DNA from: Paracoccus spongiarum
Lineage (GTDB): Bacteria; Pseudomonadota; Alphaproteobacteria; Rhodobacterales; Rhodobacteraceae
DNA length: 64,000 nucleotides
Assembly (NCBI RefSeq): GCF_030732095.1
Contig: NZ_JAVAMQ010000006.1
Coordinates: forward strand, 62,001 to 126,000
Direction: 5' to 3'
Shown: in pieces, positions 1 through 8,736 of the stretch
Position numbering within the stretch: position 1 is the first letter of the stretch
Layout: each line of letters begins with the position of its first letter
Made by a program: the position numbers and the translations under genes
Notes under the pieces: generated by a model
Database searches by the model: none
Told to the model about the DNA's origin: nothing
Seen by the model: only the letters and a program-made list of their open reading frames with translations

Positions 1-272
1 CCCCATTCAAGCAGCACGGGGCTGTGCGGCGGATGCTGGGCGATGAAGATGCGCGCCATCTGGTCGAAGAACGCCTCGCCCACCAGACGCCGGATCACCG
101 GAAAGCGCCGTGCCAGGGCGGCGACCAGGCTGACCGCGACATTGTTGCGGTAGACGGCGAAGCGCCGGGCGATCTCGGCCGCCTCGGCGGGGCAGGCGGC
201 CAGCCCGGGCGGCAGCTCGCCGCCGCGCAGTCCGGCCGCGAAGCCGGCGTGGAACTCAGCTGGCGCGGGCAA
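1..272 (-). CDS. bufC: BufC-like DUF2063 protein, N-terminal part (cut by window edge)
   Basis: Partial gene that continues beyond position 1. The visible 90 codons include [26 protein letters not shown] and [10 protein letters not shown], the usual N-terminal signature of DUF2063 (putative DNA-binding/BufC) proteins. These act with a DUF692/MNIO enzyme, probably as a substrate-docking partner. No ATG or GTG lies between the preceding in-frame stop and the conserved region. The only good start is TTG at 272, with GGAGGG six bases upstream. The gene overlaps the 3' end of bufB by 17 bases, so translation is probably coupled. Family assignment is seen; the role in peptide modification is known only from related bufferin operons. 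Confidence 0.85.
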   Translation of the reverse strand, partial: MPAPAEFHAGFAAGLRGGELPPGLAACPAEAAEIARRFAVYRNNVAVSLVAALARRFPVIRRLVGEAFFDQMARIFIAQHPPHSPVLLEW

Positions 273-1101
273 GGCCGGACCCTCCGCGCAGGATGTCGCG
301 CGCCCTCAGCGCCTCGGCCTGCAGGACCGGCCATTCGGGCAGGTCGTTGTCCCACTCGACCAGCGTCGGCAGGGGACCGCGTTGCGCGATCACCTCTGCA
401 TACAGCGTCCAGACCGGATCGGCGACGGGCGCGCCATGCGCGTCGATCAGCAGCGGACCCGAGGGAAGGGCCTCTTCGGCATGGCCGCCCAGATGAATCT
501 CGGCCACCTGGTCCAGCGGAAAATCCGCCAGATAGGCGCGCGGGTCGCGGCGGTGGTTCACCGAGGCGACAAAGACGTTGTTCACATCCAGCAAGAGGCC
601 GCAGCCGGTGCGCAGGGCGATCTGGCGCAGGAACTCGGTCTCGGGGATCGAGGAGTCCGCGAACAGCAGGTAGGTCGCGGGATTTTCCAGCAGCATCCGG
701 CGGCCAAGCGCCTCCTGGACCTGATCGACATGCTGGCACACCAGATCCAGCGTGCGCGGCGTGTAGGGCAGCGGCAGCAGGTCGTTCAGATATTCGGCGC
801 CGTGGCTGGACCAGGCCAGATGTTCCGAAAAGCTGTCGGGCTGGTACCGGTCGCAGAGCGCACGCAGCCGGGCCAGATGCGCCGCGTCGAGGCGCGGCCC
901 GCCGATCGACAGCCCGACCCCGTGGATCGACAGCGCGTGATCGGCGCGCAGGTCGGTCAGCTGCGCATGGGGCAGCCCGCCCGCGCCCATGTAGTTTTCG
1001 GCATGGACCTCGAAGAAGCCCATCTGCGAGGGCGCGCGGCGGATCGCCGCGTGATGGTCGGGCTTGAAGCCCACGCCGACATCGGGTGGCAGGCCGGTCA
1101 T
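256..1101 (-). CDS. bufB: DUF692 / multinuclear non-heme iron oxygenase (MNIO), bufferin-modifying BufB
   Basis: 281-residue DUF692 protein with a TIM-barrel fold. Family signatures run in order: GVGFKPDHH near the N-terminus, [50 protein letters not shown] and [10 protein letters not shown]. The His, Glu and Asp residues in these blocks are those expected to hold the iron cluster. MNIO enzymes of this type oxidise cysteines of a small secreted peptide, giving thiooxazole-type heterocycles that bind copper. The gene lies between bufA, which encodes the likely substrate, and bufC, with the same strand and tight spacing. Start is ATG 1101; the 64-base gap to bufA is the only non-coding spacer in the operon. 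Confidence 0.93.
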   Translation of the reverse strand: MTGLPPDVGVGFKPDHHAAIRRAPSQMGFFEVHAENYMGAGGLPHAQLTDLRADHALSIHGVGLSIGGPRLDAAHLARLRALCDRYQPDSFSEHLAWSSHGAEYLNDLLPLPYTPRTLDLVCQHVDQVQEALGRRMLLENPATYLLFADSSIPETEFLRQIALRTGCGLLLDVNNVFVASVNHRRDPRAYLADFPLDQVAEIHLGGHAEEALPSGPLLIDAHGAPVADPVWTLYAEVIAQRGPLPTLVEWDNDLPEWPVLQAEALRARDILRGGSGLARAS

Positions 1102-1165
1102 GCTTCTGTTCCTTGTCCGGGATGAAGGCCGGGGCCGGCATCGCCCGCCCCGGCAGGTGCTGGGC

Positions 1166-1471
1166 TCAGGCGGGCAGGTCGCGCATCAGCGCCTCGGGCG
1201 AGCCCATGCGCGCGGTGACATCCTCGGCGGCGGGCAGTTCGATCTCGGCGCAGGTGCCGGCCGGCACCAGCTTCCAGGCATTGCCCTGGTAGTCCACCTT
1301 CGAGGTGCCGGCGCAGGTCGTGCCCGGCCCGGCGGCGCAGTCGTTCTGCCCGGCCATCGCAACGCCGAAGCACTTTTCCATCTCGCCTTCGGCAAGCGCC
1401 GTGGTGGCCGCCGCCATGCCAAGCGCGCAGGCCAGCGAGGCCCCGAGGCCGAGGGTGGTTCTGGTGGTCAT
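1166..1471 (-). CDS. bufA: Bufferin precursor, DUF2282 family (copper-binding modified peptide)
   Basis: 101 residues with a clear Sec signal peptide (hydrophobic 6-26, cleavage after ALA at about 27). The mature part has four cysteines at residues 34, 45, 53 and 74, in the pattern [22 protein letters not shown]. This is the DUF2282/bufferin layout. In characterised bufferins the central cysteines are converted by the MNIO partner and the exported peptide sequesters copper. Start ATG 1471 follows a strong AAGGAGG site. bufB and bufC follow on the same strand. Copper as the ligand is inferred from the family. A BufD/DoxX-type membrane partner is not visible here and may lie left of the window. 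Confidence 0.92.
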   Translation of the reverse strand: MTTRTTLGLGASLACALGMAAATTALAEGEMEKCFGVAMAGQNDCAAGPGTTCAGTSKVDYQGNAWKLVPAGTCAEIELPAAEDVTARMGSPEALMRDLPA

Positions 1472-1496
1472 CTGGTAGTCCTCCTTGCAGGATCAC

Positions 1497-1551
1497 GTCC
1501 GCGCTGCTGCGGACCTCCTGCAGGTCGGATCGCGCGGCGATCCGTTACCGG
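1497..1551 (-). promoter_or_regulatory. Structured leader upstream of bufA
   Basis: Two hairpins lie 26-73 bases before the bufA start. The distal one is a perfect 8-3-8 inverted repeat (1526-1533 with 1537-1544, CGGATCGC/GCGATCCG). The proximal one pairs 1497-1502 with 1509-1514 (GTCCGC/GCGGAC). Just upstream on the minus strand is GTAACG (1542-1547), which resembles the -35 of ECF-type promoters reported for bufferin operons in Caulobacter; no convincing -10 was found. A second GGAGG, without a start codon, lies between the hairpins. The structure is seen; operator or ECF-promoter function is inference. Confidence 0.4.
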
Positions 1552-1618
1552 CCTCACGCTTTCGTGTCCGGTGGCACGCGGCCGGCGGCCGCCCGCGTGC
1601 AGGTCGTGCGGGCCGCGC

Positions 1619-1924
1619 TCAGCGGGCGGCGCGAAGGTCGCTCATCACCGTTTCGAATTGGGCGACCGAGCCTGCCACCTCCGTCTGCGGGGCGGCATCG
1701 CTGCCCGCCAGTGCCCCCGAGGCCTGCGCGATCAGCGTGTCCAGCTGTTCTGGCGTCAGCACGCCCGACTGATTCGCCGCCTCGACCATTGCGCAGAGGC
1801 CCGCCGAAATTCCCATCGCTGCCCCGGCGCCCGTCCCGATGCCGACCGCCGTGCTGCCGATATACAGCATTGCGCCTATTCCTGCGGCCAGGCCGAGAAC
1901 CAGGCCAATCACCACTTTGCCCAT
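1619..1924 (-). CDS. Small glycine-rich membrane-associated protein of unknown function
   Basis: 101 residues, not recognised. Residues 4-48 are hydrophobic and very Gly/Ala-rich, with repeated GxxxG-like spacing (GLVLGLAAGIGAM, GIGTGAGAAMGISAG). This suggests one or two membrane-embedded glycine-zipper helices. A single Cys (44) sits at the end of this segment. The C-terminal half is soluble and acidic (LTPEQLDTLIAQASGAL). Start ATG 1924 has AGGGA six bases upstream; an ATG seven codons earlier (1945) has a poorer site. It lies on the same strand as bufA, about 150 bases upstream, but the structured spacer suggests separate transcription. Confidence 0.6.
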   Translation of the reverse strand: MGKVVIGLVLGLAAGIGAMLYIGSTAVGIGTGAGAAMGISAGLCAMVEAANQSGVLTPEQLDTLIAQASGALAGSDAAPQTEVAGSVAQFETVMSDLRAAR

Positions 1925-2378
1925 GTTGAGTCCCTTCACTGTCATGATGCGCCGATGATCCGGCGTCTCGTTCGCGCGGCCAAGGTATCGACCGGACCGG
2001 CCGGCGCCGCAATGCGAGAATGTGGGCCAGGGCGTCGCCTTCAGCGACCGCGGTCGGGCGCCGCTGCGTGGATCGGCAAATGGCGGCACGACCCGCACGG
2101 CGCGCTGCAGCAGATGCACCCGGCCCGACCACCGATGCCAGCGGCGCATCGCCGGCGGGGCCGCGCGGATGAACCCCCGGACTTGCGGCGCCCTCGCCAT
2201 GCTTTTCGCCAGGATGCGGGCGCCGGCCGATCCCGCGCTGACGCGCGCTGCTGGCCGGAAACCGCGTCCGGGCCGCCTTCGACCTGCGTCCAGACCTGAT
2301 CGCGCCCGGTGCCCGTCAACGAAAGACGACGATCTCCGCGCCATCCCTGATCTGCCGACCGGCCGGGTCCGGGCGCTG
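1925..2378. other. 454-base intergenic stretch, no gene recognised
   Basis: The stretch lies between the 3' end of folA and the start of the 101-residue protein. Open frames cross it in several phases, but their translations are Arg/Pro/Ala-rich, lack ribosome sites and resemble no known domain, as expected for chance frames in G+C-rich DNA. It must hold the promoter for the 101-residue gene and possibly the folA terminator. No RNA gene was recognised. Confidence 0.5.
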
Positions 2379-2885
2379 TCAGCCGGCGGGGGCGGGACCT
2401 TCGGCGATGCGGCGATATTCCTCGACATGGCATGAGGGCGCGGCGCTGCGCAGCACCTGCGAGCCGACCGGCTGCCACTCGGCCGGGTCGAGGCGCGGGA
2501 AGAAGGCGTCGGCATCCTCGACCCGAAGATCGACGACGGACAGCAGCACCCGGTCGGCGCGGGGCAGCATCTGCGCATAGATCTGTGCGCCGCCGATGCA
2601 GAAGGCGTGATCATGTCCGGCGCCTTGCGCGGCAGCCAGCGCCTGATCCGGCGAGGACACGACCACCGCGCCCTCGCGGGGCGCGGTGTCGCGGCTGATG
2701 ACGATGTTCAGGCGGCCCGGCAGCGGGCGGCGCGGCAGGCTGTCCCAGGTCCTGCGGCCCATGAGGATCGCGCCGCCCATCGTCTCGCGCTTGAAGAAGG
2801 CGAAATCCTCGGGGACATGCCAGGGGATGGTGTTGCCGCGGCCGATGGCCCCGGCGCGGTCGCGGGCGGCGATCAGCGTCAGCAT
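2379..2885 (-). CDS. folA: Dihydrofolate reductase
   Basis: 168 residues, the normal length. It reduces dihydrofolate to tetrahydrofolate with NADPH in the cytosol. Landmarks in order: AIGRGNTIPWHVPEDFAFF (substrate loop, with the Trp and the acidic residue of the active site), ILMGRRTWDSLPRRPLPGR (cofactor site), and AFCIGGAQIYAQML (the conserved GG dinucleotide-binding turn). The start ATG lies 6 bases after the thyA stop, so the two form a thyA-folA operon. This pairing is logical because ThyA makes the dihydrofolate that FolA recycles. Confidence 0.97.
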   Translation of the reverse strand: MLTLIAARDRAGAIGRGNTIPWHVPEDFAFFKRETMGGAILMGRRTWDSLPRRPLPGRLNIVISRDTAPREGAVVVSSPDQALAAAQGAGHDHAFCIGGAQIYAQMLPRADRVLLSVVDLRVEDADAFFPRLDPAEWQPVGSQVLRSAAPSCHVEEYRRIAEGPAPAG

Positions 2886-2891
2886 CGCCGG

Positions 2892-3698
2892 TCAGACCGC
2901 GACCGCGGCCTTGATGGCGGGGTGCGGGTCGTAGCCCTCGAACAGGAAATCCTCATAGCGGAAATCCTCGAGCCGCGCGACCTCGCGGGCGATGCGCAGG
3001 CGCGGCAGCGGCCGAGGATCGCGGGTCAGTTGCAGCCGCACCTGATCGACATGGTTGGCATAGATGTGCGCGTCGCCCAGCGTGTGCACGAACTCGCCCG
3101 GCTCGTAGCCGGTCACATGCGCGATCATGTGCGCCAGCAGCGCATAGCTGGCGATGTTGAAGGGCACCCCCAGGAACATGTCGGCCGAGCGCTGGTAAAG
3201 CTGCAGGTGCAGCCGGCCGCCAAGGATGCGCACCTGCCACAGCGTGTGGCAGGGCGGCAGGGCCATGTCCTTCAATTGCAGCGGGTTCCAGCCCGACACG
3301 ATCAGCCGGCGGCTGTCGGGCGTTGTGCGGATCGCCTCGATCAGGGCGTGGATCTGGTCGGCCTCCATCGGTGGCTCCTCGCCGGGTTCGGTACCGAAGC
3401 GGCGCCACTGATGGCCATAGACCGGGCCCAGGTCGCCATTCTCGTCCGCCCACTCATCCCAGATCGAGACGCCGTTCTGGCGAAGATAGGCGATGTTGGT
3501 GTCGCCCGACAGAAACCACAGCAATTCGTGGATGATCGACCGCAGATGCACCTTCTTGGTCGTGACCAGAGGAAAGCCCTGCGACAGGTCGAACCGCATC
3601 TGCATCCCGAAGCAGGACCGGGTTCCGGTTCCGGTCCGGTCGGTCGAGGTCACGCCATGGTCGAGGACATGGGACAGGGCATCCAGATATTGCTTCAC
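2892..3698 (-). CDS. thyA: Thymidylate synthase (ThyA type)
   Basis: 268 residues, close to the usual 264. It methylates dUMP to dTMP using 5,10-methylene-THF. Key blocks: [13 protein letters not shown] (phosphate loop), [20 protein letters not shown], the catalytic Cys in [31 protein letters not shown] (dUMP binding) and [13 protein letters not shown]. First gene of the thyA-folA pair; upstream (minus sense) is the serralysin gene, 68 bases away. No ThyX is needed or seen in the window. Confidence 0.97.
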   Translation of the reverse strand: MKQYLDALSHVLDHGVTSTDRTGTGTRSCFGMQMRFDLSQGFPLVTTKKVHLRSIIHELLWFLSGDTNIAYLRQNGVSIWDEWADENGDLGPVYGHQWRRFGTEPGEEPPMEADQIHALIEAIRTTPDSRRLIVSGWNPLQLKDMALPPCHTLWQVRILGGRLHLQLYQRSADMFLGVPFNIASYALLAHMIAHVTGYEPGEFVHTLGDAHIYANHVDQVRLQLTRDPRPLPRLRIAREVARLEDFRYEDFLFEGYDPHPAIKAAVAV

Positions 3699-3766
3699 CG
3701 CAGGCTCTCCTGATCGCAGGGCGCCATGATGCGGCGGGGCGCGAGGCTCTGCAAGGCCGCGCCGGT

Positions 3767-5188
3767 TCAGAAGATCAGCGCGTCGGCGTCCAGACCGTCA
3801 AGACCGCGCAGGATGATGCGCAGATCGGCGCGGCCGTCGCCGTCGAGATCGGCGATCAGCTGCAGGTCGTCGCCGCGCGTCACCGCCCGCAGCAGACCGT
3901 CGCCCAAGGGGCCGCCGCGCGGGCGCATGTCGTCGAGGCCCAGCGTGCGCAGGTCCAGACGGTCGTCGCCGGCGCCGAAATCCTCGATGCCGACCGGCTG
4001 GCGGCCCGCGTGATCGTCACGGGCGCGGAACACGAAGCGGTCGGCCCCCGCGCCGCCGATCAGCACGTCGGCCCCCGCGCGGCCCATCAGCACGTCGCGG
4101 CCGCCGCCGCCGTCCAGCCGGTCCGCATCCCGCCCGCCGATAAGCGTGTCGCGGCCAAGCCCGCCAAGAAGCCGGTCGGTCCCGTCGCTGCCCAGAAGCC
4201 GGTCATGGCCGCGCCCGCCATCCAGCCGGTCGGCGCCGTCGCGACCGCGCAACTCGTCGCCGCCCGCGCCGCCGGCCAGCCGGTTCGGCGCGGCATTGCC
4301 GATCAGCAGATCGTCGCCGCGCCCGGCCGCGGCATCCTCGATGACCGTGCCATGGGCGATGCCCAGAAGGCCGGACTGGCCCAGCACATCGGAAAACGCG
4401 CCCGGCGTCAGGTCGATCACCTGATCGCGGCTGTCGCGCGACAGGTCGATCCGGTCTCGCCCGCCGGTGTCGTGGATGGTCAGCATCGCCCCGATCCCGG
4501 CCCGCCCCGATTCCAGCAGCTGCGTGAAGGCGGCGTGGACGCCCGGCGCGGTGCCGCCATAGCCATAGATGTCCGCGCCATCGCCCGTCGCGACCGGCGT
4601 GCCGTACAGGCGATGGATGGCGAGGATGTCGGCGGGCATCGGCGACAGCACGAAGCTCTCGCCGGCATCCACATTGGGGTTTTCCAGCGGCGAGAAATAC
4701 GACATCACCGACATCTGCCAGCTGTCCAAGGCAAACCGCTGATCGCCCCAGGAGGCCGCGCCGTTGTAGGGCCCGGCATGGCCCAGCCCGAGGGCGTGGC
4801 CGATCTCGTGGATCCAGGTCTGGGTGTAGTAGCTGACCGTGTCGGTGCCATAGGCATCCATCCATCCGCGCCCGACATTGGCCGTCGCCGATACCCGCTC
4901 TCCGCCGGGCAGCTGGCTGGCGGTCGCAAAGGCGCCACGGTAGGCATCGGTCAGGCGCAGGTCATGCGCGCCCGCCGTGCCGGTCAGGTCGAATCGCAGC
5001 CCGCTGACGCCCTCCCAGGCGGCCAGCGCAAGGCGCACGATCTGCAGGTCGGCCCCGCGCGAGAAATCCAGCTGCACCCTCAGGCTGTCGCCCGTGCGCA
5101 CCCCAAAGGCACCGGGCGTGTCGCCCATGTCGCGCCAGTATCCCGTCACGAGATAGTCGGCGATCTGTGATGCGGCGCTGTCGGACAT
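3767..5188 (-). CDS. Serralysin-type RTX zinc metalloprotease, secreted by a type I system
   Basis: 473 residues. An N-terminal M10B protease domain carries [11 protein letters not shown], with zinc-ligand histidines at about 127, 131 and 137, followed by the Met-turn VMSYF. A short peptidase M10 C-terminal linker leads into RTX nonapeptides (GGxGxDxLxGG type, about residues 285-390). These bind calcium and fold into a parallel beta roll. The last 60 residues end in the hydrophobic DALIF, typical of an uncleaved C-terminal type I secretion signal. There is no N-terminal signal peptide. Start was placed at ATG 5188; an in-frame ATG at 5269 would add 27 residues unlike the family. No ABC/MFP secretion genes or inhibitor gene adjoin it. 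Confidence 0.9.
   Translation of the reverse strand: MSDSAASQIADYLVTGYWRDMGDTPGAFGVRTGDSLRVQLDFSRGADLQIVRLALAAWEGVSGLRFDLTGTAGAHDLRLTDAYRGAFATASQLPGGERVSATANVGRGWMDAYGTDTVSYYTQTWIHEIGHALGLGHAGPYNGAASWGDQRFALDSWQMSVMSYFSPLENPNVDAGESFVLSPMPADILAIHRLYGTPVATGDGADIYGYGGTAPGVHAAFTQLLESGRAGIGAMLTIHDTGGRDRIDLSRDSRDQVIDLTPGAFSDVLGQSGLLGIAHGTVIEDAAAGRGDDLLIGNAAPNRLAGGAGGDELRGRDGADRLDGGRGHDRLLGSDGTDRLLGGLGRDTLIGGRDADRLDGGGGRDVLMGRAGADVLIGGAGADRFVFRARDDHAGRQPVGIEDFGAGDDRLDLRTLGLDDMRPRGGPLGDGLLRAVTRGDDLQLIADLDGDGRADLRIILRGLDGLDADALIF
4026..4335 (-). repeat. RTX calcium-binding nonapeptide repeats
   Basis: About a dozen 27-base units encode variants of GG-x-G-x-D-x-L inside the serralysin gene (for example [36 protein letters not shown]). 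The DNA is repetitive on both strands, so the opposite strand shows an artefactual repeat-rich frame. These units form the calcium-dependent beta roll that folds outside the cell after type I export. Confidence 0.85.
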
Positions 5189-5406
5189 GACCCGGAACTC
5201 GTTTGACCTGCCCGCAAGCCTAGCGGCGGGTCGGGCCGTGCTCAATCCTGACGGCGCGATGCACCGCAATCTAAAAGCTAAAATCCCCGACAGCGGTTTC
5301 CATCGCGCGGCGAAGGGCTATGCTGGCGGGGCGGGGCAGCTGCCGCGTGACATGCGATGCCGCTTTGCCTATAGGACGGATGGGTTGGGCGTAAATGGTT
5401 GAACGG

Positions 5407-5967
5407 ATGCAGATCGAACAGACGGCCCTGTCGGGCGTGCTTGTCATCACGCCGCTGCGGCATCGCGACGAGCGCGGCTTCTTCGCGGAAAGCTGGAACC
5501 GGCGCAGCCTCGAGGCGGCGGGGCTGGCGCTGCCCGAATTCGTCCAGGACAATCACTCGCTGTCGCGGCAGGCGGGCACGCTGCGCGGCCTGCACTATCA
5601 GGCCCCGCCCCATGCGCAGGGCAAGCTGGTCCGTTGTGGCCGCGGATGCCTTTACGACGTGGCGGTGGACGCGCGGCGGGGCAGCCCGGATTTCGGCCGC
5701 TGGATCGGCGTCGAACTGTCCGAGGAGAACGGCCGTCAGCTGTGGATCCCGCCGGGTTTCCTGCACGGCTTCGTCACCCGCGCGCCGGACACCGAGATCG
5801 TCTACAAATGCACCGCGCATTACGATCGCGACAGCGATGGCGGGGTGCATTGGAACAGCCTCGGCATCGACTGGGGCGTGACCGATCCGATCCTGTCCGG
5901 GAAGGACCGCGACGCCCCGGCCTTCGCGGACTGGACGACCCCCTTCACCAGCGAGAGTGACGCATGA
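5407..5967 (+). CDS. rfbC: dTDP-4-dehydrorhamnose 3,5-epimerase
   Basis: 186 residues, the normal RmlC length. It double-epimerises dTDP-4-keto-6-deoxyglucose to the L-lyxo isomer. Seen: [33 protein letters not shown] (containing the catalytic-base His) and [13 protein letters not shown], the cupin core. Start was set at ATG 5407 ([10 protein letters not shown]), the usual family N-terminus; ATG 5395 would add four residues and cannot be excluded, since both have weak ribosome sites. First gene of rfbC-B-D-A; its stop overlaps the rfbB start (ATGA). Confidence 0.95.
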   Translation: MQIEQTALSGVLVITPLRHRDERGFFAESWNRRSLEAAGLALPEFVQDNHSLSRQAGTLRGLHYQAPPHAQGKLVRCGRGCLYDVAVDARRGSPDFGRWIGVELSEENGRQLWIPPGFLHGFVTRAPDTEIVYKCTAHYDRDSDGGVHWNSLGIDWGVTDPILSGKDRDAPAFADWTTPFTSESDA

Positions 5968-7001
5968 GGATTCTTGTGACCGGCGGCGCGGGCTTCATCG
6001 GCTCGGCGGTGGTGCGGCTGGCGGTGCAACGCGGCCATCAGGTGATCAATGTCGATGCGCTGACCTATGCGGCCAATCCCGAAAACGTGGCCTCGGTCGC
6101 CGGCAGCCCGCTTTACGCCTTCGAACAGGTCGACATCCGCGACCGCGCCGCGCTGGACCGGGTGTTCGCGGATCACCGCCCCGACGCGGTGATGCATCTG
6201 GCCGCCGAAAGCCATGTCGACCGGTCGATCGACGGCCCCGCCGCCTTCATCGAGACGAATGTGATCGGCACCTTCAACATGCTCGAGGCGGCGCGGGCCC
6301 ATTGGCAGGATCGGGGCCGGCCCGAGGGGTTCCGCTTTCACCACATCTCGACCGACGAGGTCTTCGGCAGCCTCGGCGACAGCGGCCAGTTCACCGAGGC
6401 GACGCCCTATGACCCGCGCAGCCCCTATTCGGCCAGCAAGGCGGGCTCGGATCACCTGGTGCGCGCCTGGCACGAGACCTATGGCCTGCCGGTGGTGCTG
6501 ACCAACTGCTCGAACAATTACGGGCCCTATCACTTTCCCGAAAAGCTGGTCCCGGTGGTGATCCTGCGCGCCCTCGCGGGCGAGGCGATCCCGGTTTACG
6601 GCGATGGCGGCAATGTCCGCGACTGGCTCTATGTCGAGGATCACGCCGACGCGCTGCTGCTGGTTCTGGAACGCGGCCAGATCGGGCGCAGCTACAACAT
6701 CGGCGGCGAGAACGAGGCCCGCAACATCGACCTGGTGCGCACGATCTGCGCCCATATGGACGAGATGCATCCCGAGGGCGCCGCGCATGAGCGGCTGATC
6801 ACCTTCGTCACCGACCGCCCCGGCCACGACCGGCGCTATGCGATCGATCCGCAGCGCATCCGCGACGAACTGGGCTGGCGTCCCTCGGTCACCGTCGAGG
6901 AAGGCTTGCGCCGCACCGTCGCCTGGTATCTGGCCCATCGCGACTGGTGGCAGCCGCTGCTGTCGCGCGAGGGGGTCGGCACACGGCTGGGGCGCGGCTG
7001 A
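5964..7001 (+). CDS. rfbB: dTDP-glucose 4,6-dehydratase
   Basis: 345-residue extended short-chain dehydrogenase. It converts dTDP-glucose to dTDP-4-keto-6-deoxyglucose with bound NAD. Motifs: GGAGFIG at residues 7-13 (Rossmann glycine motif), [22 protein letters not shown] (with the catalytic Thr-Asp-Glu triad), [10 protein letters not shown] (catalytic Tyr-xxx-Lys), [17 protein letters not shown] and [12 protein letters not shown]. All expected catalytic residues are present. Coupled by overlap to rfbC upstream and by TGATG to rfbD downstream. Confidence 0.97.
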   Translation: MRILVTGGAGFIGSAVVRLAVQRGHQVINVDALTYAANPENVASVAGSPLYAFEQVDIRDRAALDRVFADHRPDAVMHLAAESHVDRSIDGPAAFIETNVIGTFNMLEAARAHWQDRGRPEGFRFHHISTDEVFGSLGDSGQFTEATPYDPRSPYSASKAGSDHLVRAWHETYGLPVVLTNCSNNYGPYHFPEKLVPVVILRALAGEAIPVYGDGGNVRDWLYVEDHADALLLVLERGQIGRSYNIGGENEARNIDLVRTICAHMDEMHPEGAAHERLITFVTDRPGHDRRYAIDPQRIRDELGWRPSVTVEEGLRRTVAWYLAHRDWWQPLLSREGVGTRLGRG

Positions 7002-7858
7002 TGCAGGGGGTTCTGGTCTTCGGCAAAACCGGGCAGGTTGCACGCGAACTGGCGTTGCTGGCACCCGAGGCGCAGTTCCTCGGGCGCGACGAGGCCGACC
7101 TTGCCGACCCTGAGGGCTGCGCCGACGCCCTGCTGCGCGCCCGCCCGAGCCTGGTCATCAACGCGGCCGCCTACACCGCTGTCGATCGCGCCGAATCCGA
7201 ACCCGACATCGCCCGCTCGGTGAACGCGCTGTCGCCCGGCGCCATGGCCCGCGCCGCCGCCGCGCTGGACGTGCCGTTCCTGCATGTCTCGACCGACTAC
7301 GTCTTCGATGGCAGCGGCACCGCGCCCTGGATCGAAAGCGCCGCCACCGCGCCGCTGGGGGTCTATGGCGCGACCAAGCTTGCGGGCGAACAGGCGGTGG
7401 CGGCGGCGCGCGGCAGGTCGGTGATCCTGCGCACCTCCTGGGTGTTTTCGGCGCATGGCGCGAATTTCGTCAAGACCATGCTGCGGCTTGGTGCCGTCCG
7501 CGACGAGATCGCGGTGGTTGCCGATCAGATCGGCGGACCCACCCCGGCCGCCGGCATCGCCGCAACGCTGCTGCACATCGGCCGGGCGATGGCCGAGGGC
7601 CGGCCGGCGGCTGCCATCTATCACTATGCGGGCGCCCCGGATGCCAGCTGGGCCGATTTCGCGGCCGCGATCTTCGCGCAGGCCGGGCTGGCCTGCCGGG
7701 TTCGGCCAATTCCGGGCGCGGACTACCCCACGCCCGCGCGCCGGCCGCAGAACTCGCGGCTGGACTGCGGCGCGATCGCCCGGGATTTCGCAGTATCGCG
7801 CCCCGACTGGCGCAAGGGGCTGGCCGATGTGCTGGCAAGGCTGGAGCAGACCACATGA
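7001..7858 (+). CDS. rfbD: dTDP-4-dehydrorhamnose reductase
   Basis: 285 residues. NAD(P)H-dependent final reduction to dTDP-L-rhamnose. Contains VFGKTGQVA near residue 5 (a variant of the usual GxxGQLG nucleotide loop), VINAAAYTAVDRAE, HVSTDYVFDG, YGATKLAGEQ (catalytic Tyr-xxx-Lys), LRTSWVFS and a C-terminal RPQNSRLDC block. The start ATG shares one base with the rfbB stop. The stop overlaps the rfbA start. Confidence 0.96.
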   Translation: MQGVLVFGKTGQVARELALLAPEAQFLGRDEADLADPEGCADALLRARPSLVINAAAYTAVDRAESEPDIARSVNALSPGAMARAAAALDVPFLHVSTDYVFDGSGTAPWIESAATAPLGVYGATKLAGEQAVAAARGRSVILRTSWVFSAHGANFVKTMLRLGAVRDEIAVVADQIGGPTPAAGIAATLLHIGRAMAEGRPAAAIYHYAGAPDASWADFAAAIFAQAGLACRVRPIPGADYPTPARRPQNSRLDCGAIARDFAVSRPDWRKGLADVLARLEQTT

Positions 7859-8736
7859 CACAGCGCAAGGGCATCATTCTGGCGGGCGGATCGGGCACGC
7901 GGCTTTATCCGATCACGATGGGCGTCTCCAAGCAGTTGCTGCCGCTTTACGACAAGCCAATGATCTTCTACCCGATCACCGTCCTGATGCTGGCCGGCAT
8001 CCGCGAGATCGCCATCATCACCACGCCCGAGGACCAGGCCCAGTTTCAGCGACTTCTGGGCGATGGCGGGCAGTGGGGCCTGCGCTTCGAATGGATCGTC
8101 CAGCCCTCGCCGGACGGGCTGGCACAGGCCTATTTGCTGGCCGAGGATTTCCTGGCCGGCGCGCCCTCGGCGATGGTGCTGGGCGACAACATCTTCTTCG
8201 GGCACGGGCTGCCGATCCTGCTGCAGGCCGCTGACCGGCGCGAGGCGGGCGGCACCGTCTTCGGCTACCGGGTCAGCGATCCCGAACGCTATGGCGTTGT
8301 CGATTTCGACGCCGCCGGGCAGGCTCGCGCGATCATCGAGAAGCCGGCCGACCCGCCGTCGAACTATGCGGTGACCGGGCTGTATTTCCTGGACGGAACC
8401 GCGCCCCGGCGGGCGGCGCAGGTGCAGCCCTCGGCCCGCGGCGAACTTGAGATCACCACCCTGCTGGAAAGCTATCTCGCCGACGGCGCGCTGACGGTCG
8501 AGCGGATGGGCCGCGGCTTTGCCTGGCTGGACACCGGCACCCATGCCTCGCTGCTGGATGCGGGCAATTTCGTGCGCACGCTGGAAAACCGGCAGGGCCT
8601 GCAGACCGGCTGCCCCGAAGAGATCGCCTTCGAGGCCGGCTGGATCAGCGAGGGCGACCTGCGCGCCCGTGCCGCGATGTTCGCCAAGAACGACTACGGA
8701 ACCTATCTGATGCGGATCCTGGGCGAGCGCGGCTGA
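7855..8736 (+). CDS. rfbA: Glucose-1-phosphate thymidylyltransferase
   Basis: 293 residues, the normal RmlA length. It makes dTDP-glucose from Glc-1-P and dTTP, the first step of the pathway although it is the last gene of the operon. Motifs: ILAGGSGTRLYPIT (nucleotide loop), VSKQLLPLYDKPMIFYP, VQPSPDGLAQA, LGDNIFFGHGL (metal-binding Asp), EKPADPPSNYAVTGLY and GRGFAWLDTGTH. The last 34 bases overlap, tail to tail, the end of the convergent glycosyltransferase gene. Confidence 0.97.
   Translation: MTQRKGIILAGGSGTRLYPITMGVSKQLLPLYDKPMIFYPITVLMLAGIREIAIITTPEDQAQFQRLLGDGGQWGLRFEWIVQPSPDGLAQAYLLAEDFLAGAPSAMVLGDNIFFGHGLPILLQAADRREAGGTVFGYRVSDPERYGVVDFDAAGQARAIIEKPADPPSNYAVTGLYFLDGTAPRRAAQVQPSARGELEITTLLESYLADGALTVERMGRGFAWLDTGTHASLLDAGNFVRTLENRQGLQTGCPEEIAFEAGWISEGDLRARAAMFAKNDYGTYLMRILGERG

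Noticed and set aside
2022..2478. Open frames between folA and the 101-residue gene
   Set aside because: Arg/Pro/Ala-rich translations in several phases, no ribosome sites, no domains.
4010..5170. Repetitive plus-strand frame over the serralysin gene
   Set aside because: The repeats are the complement of the RTX nonapeptides; the real protein with zinc and RTX motifs is on the minus strand. It is also not a CRISPR array, since units are coding and without spacers.
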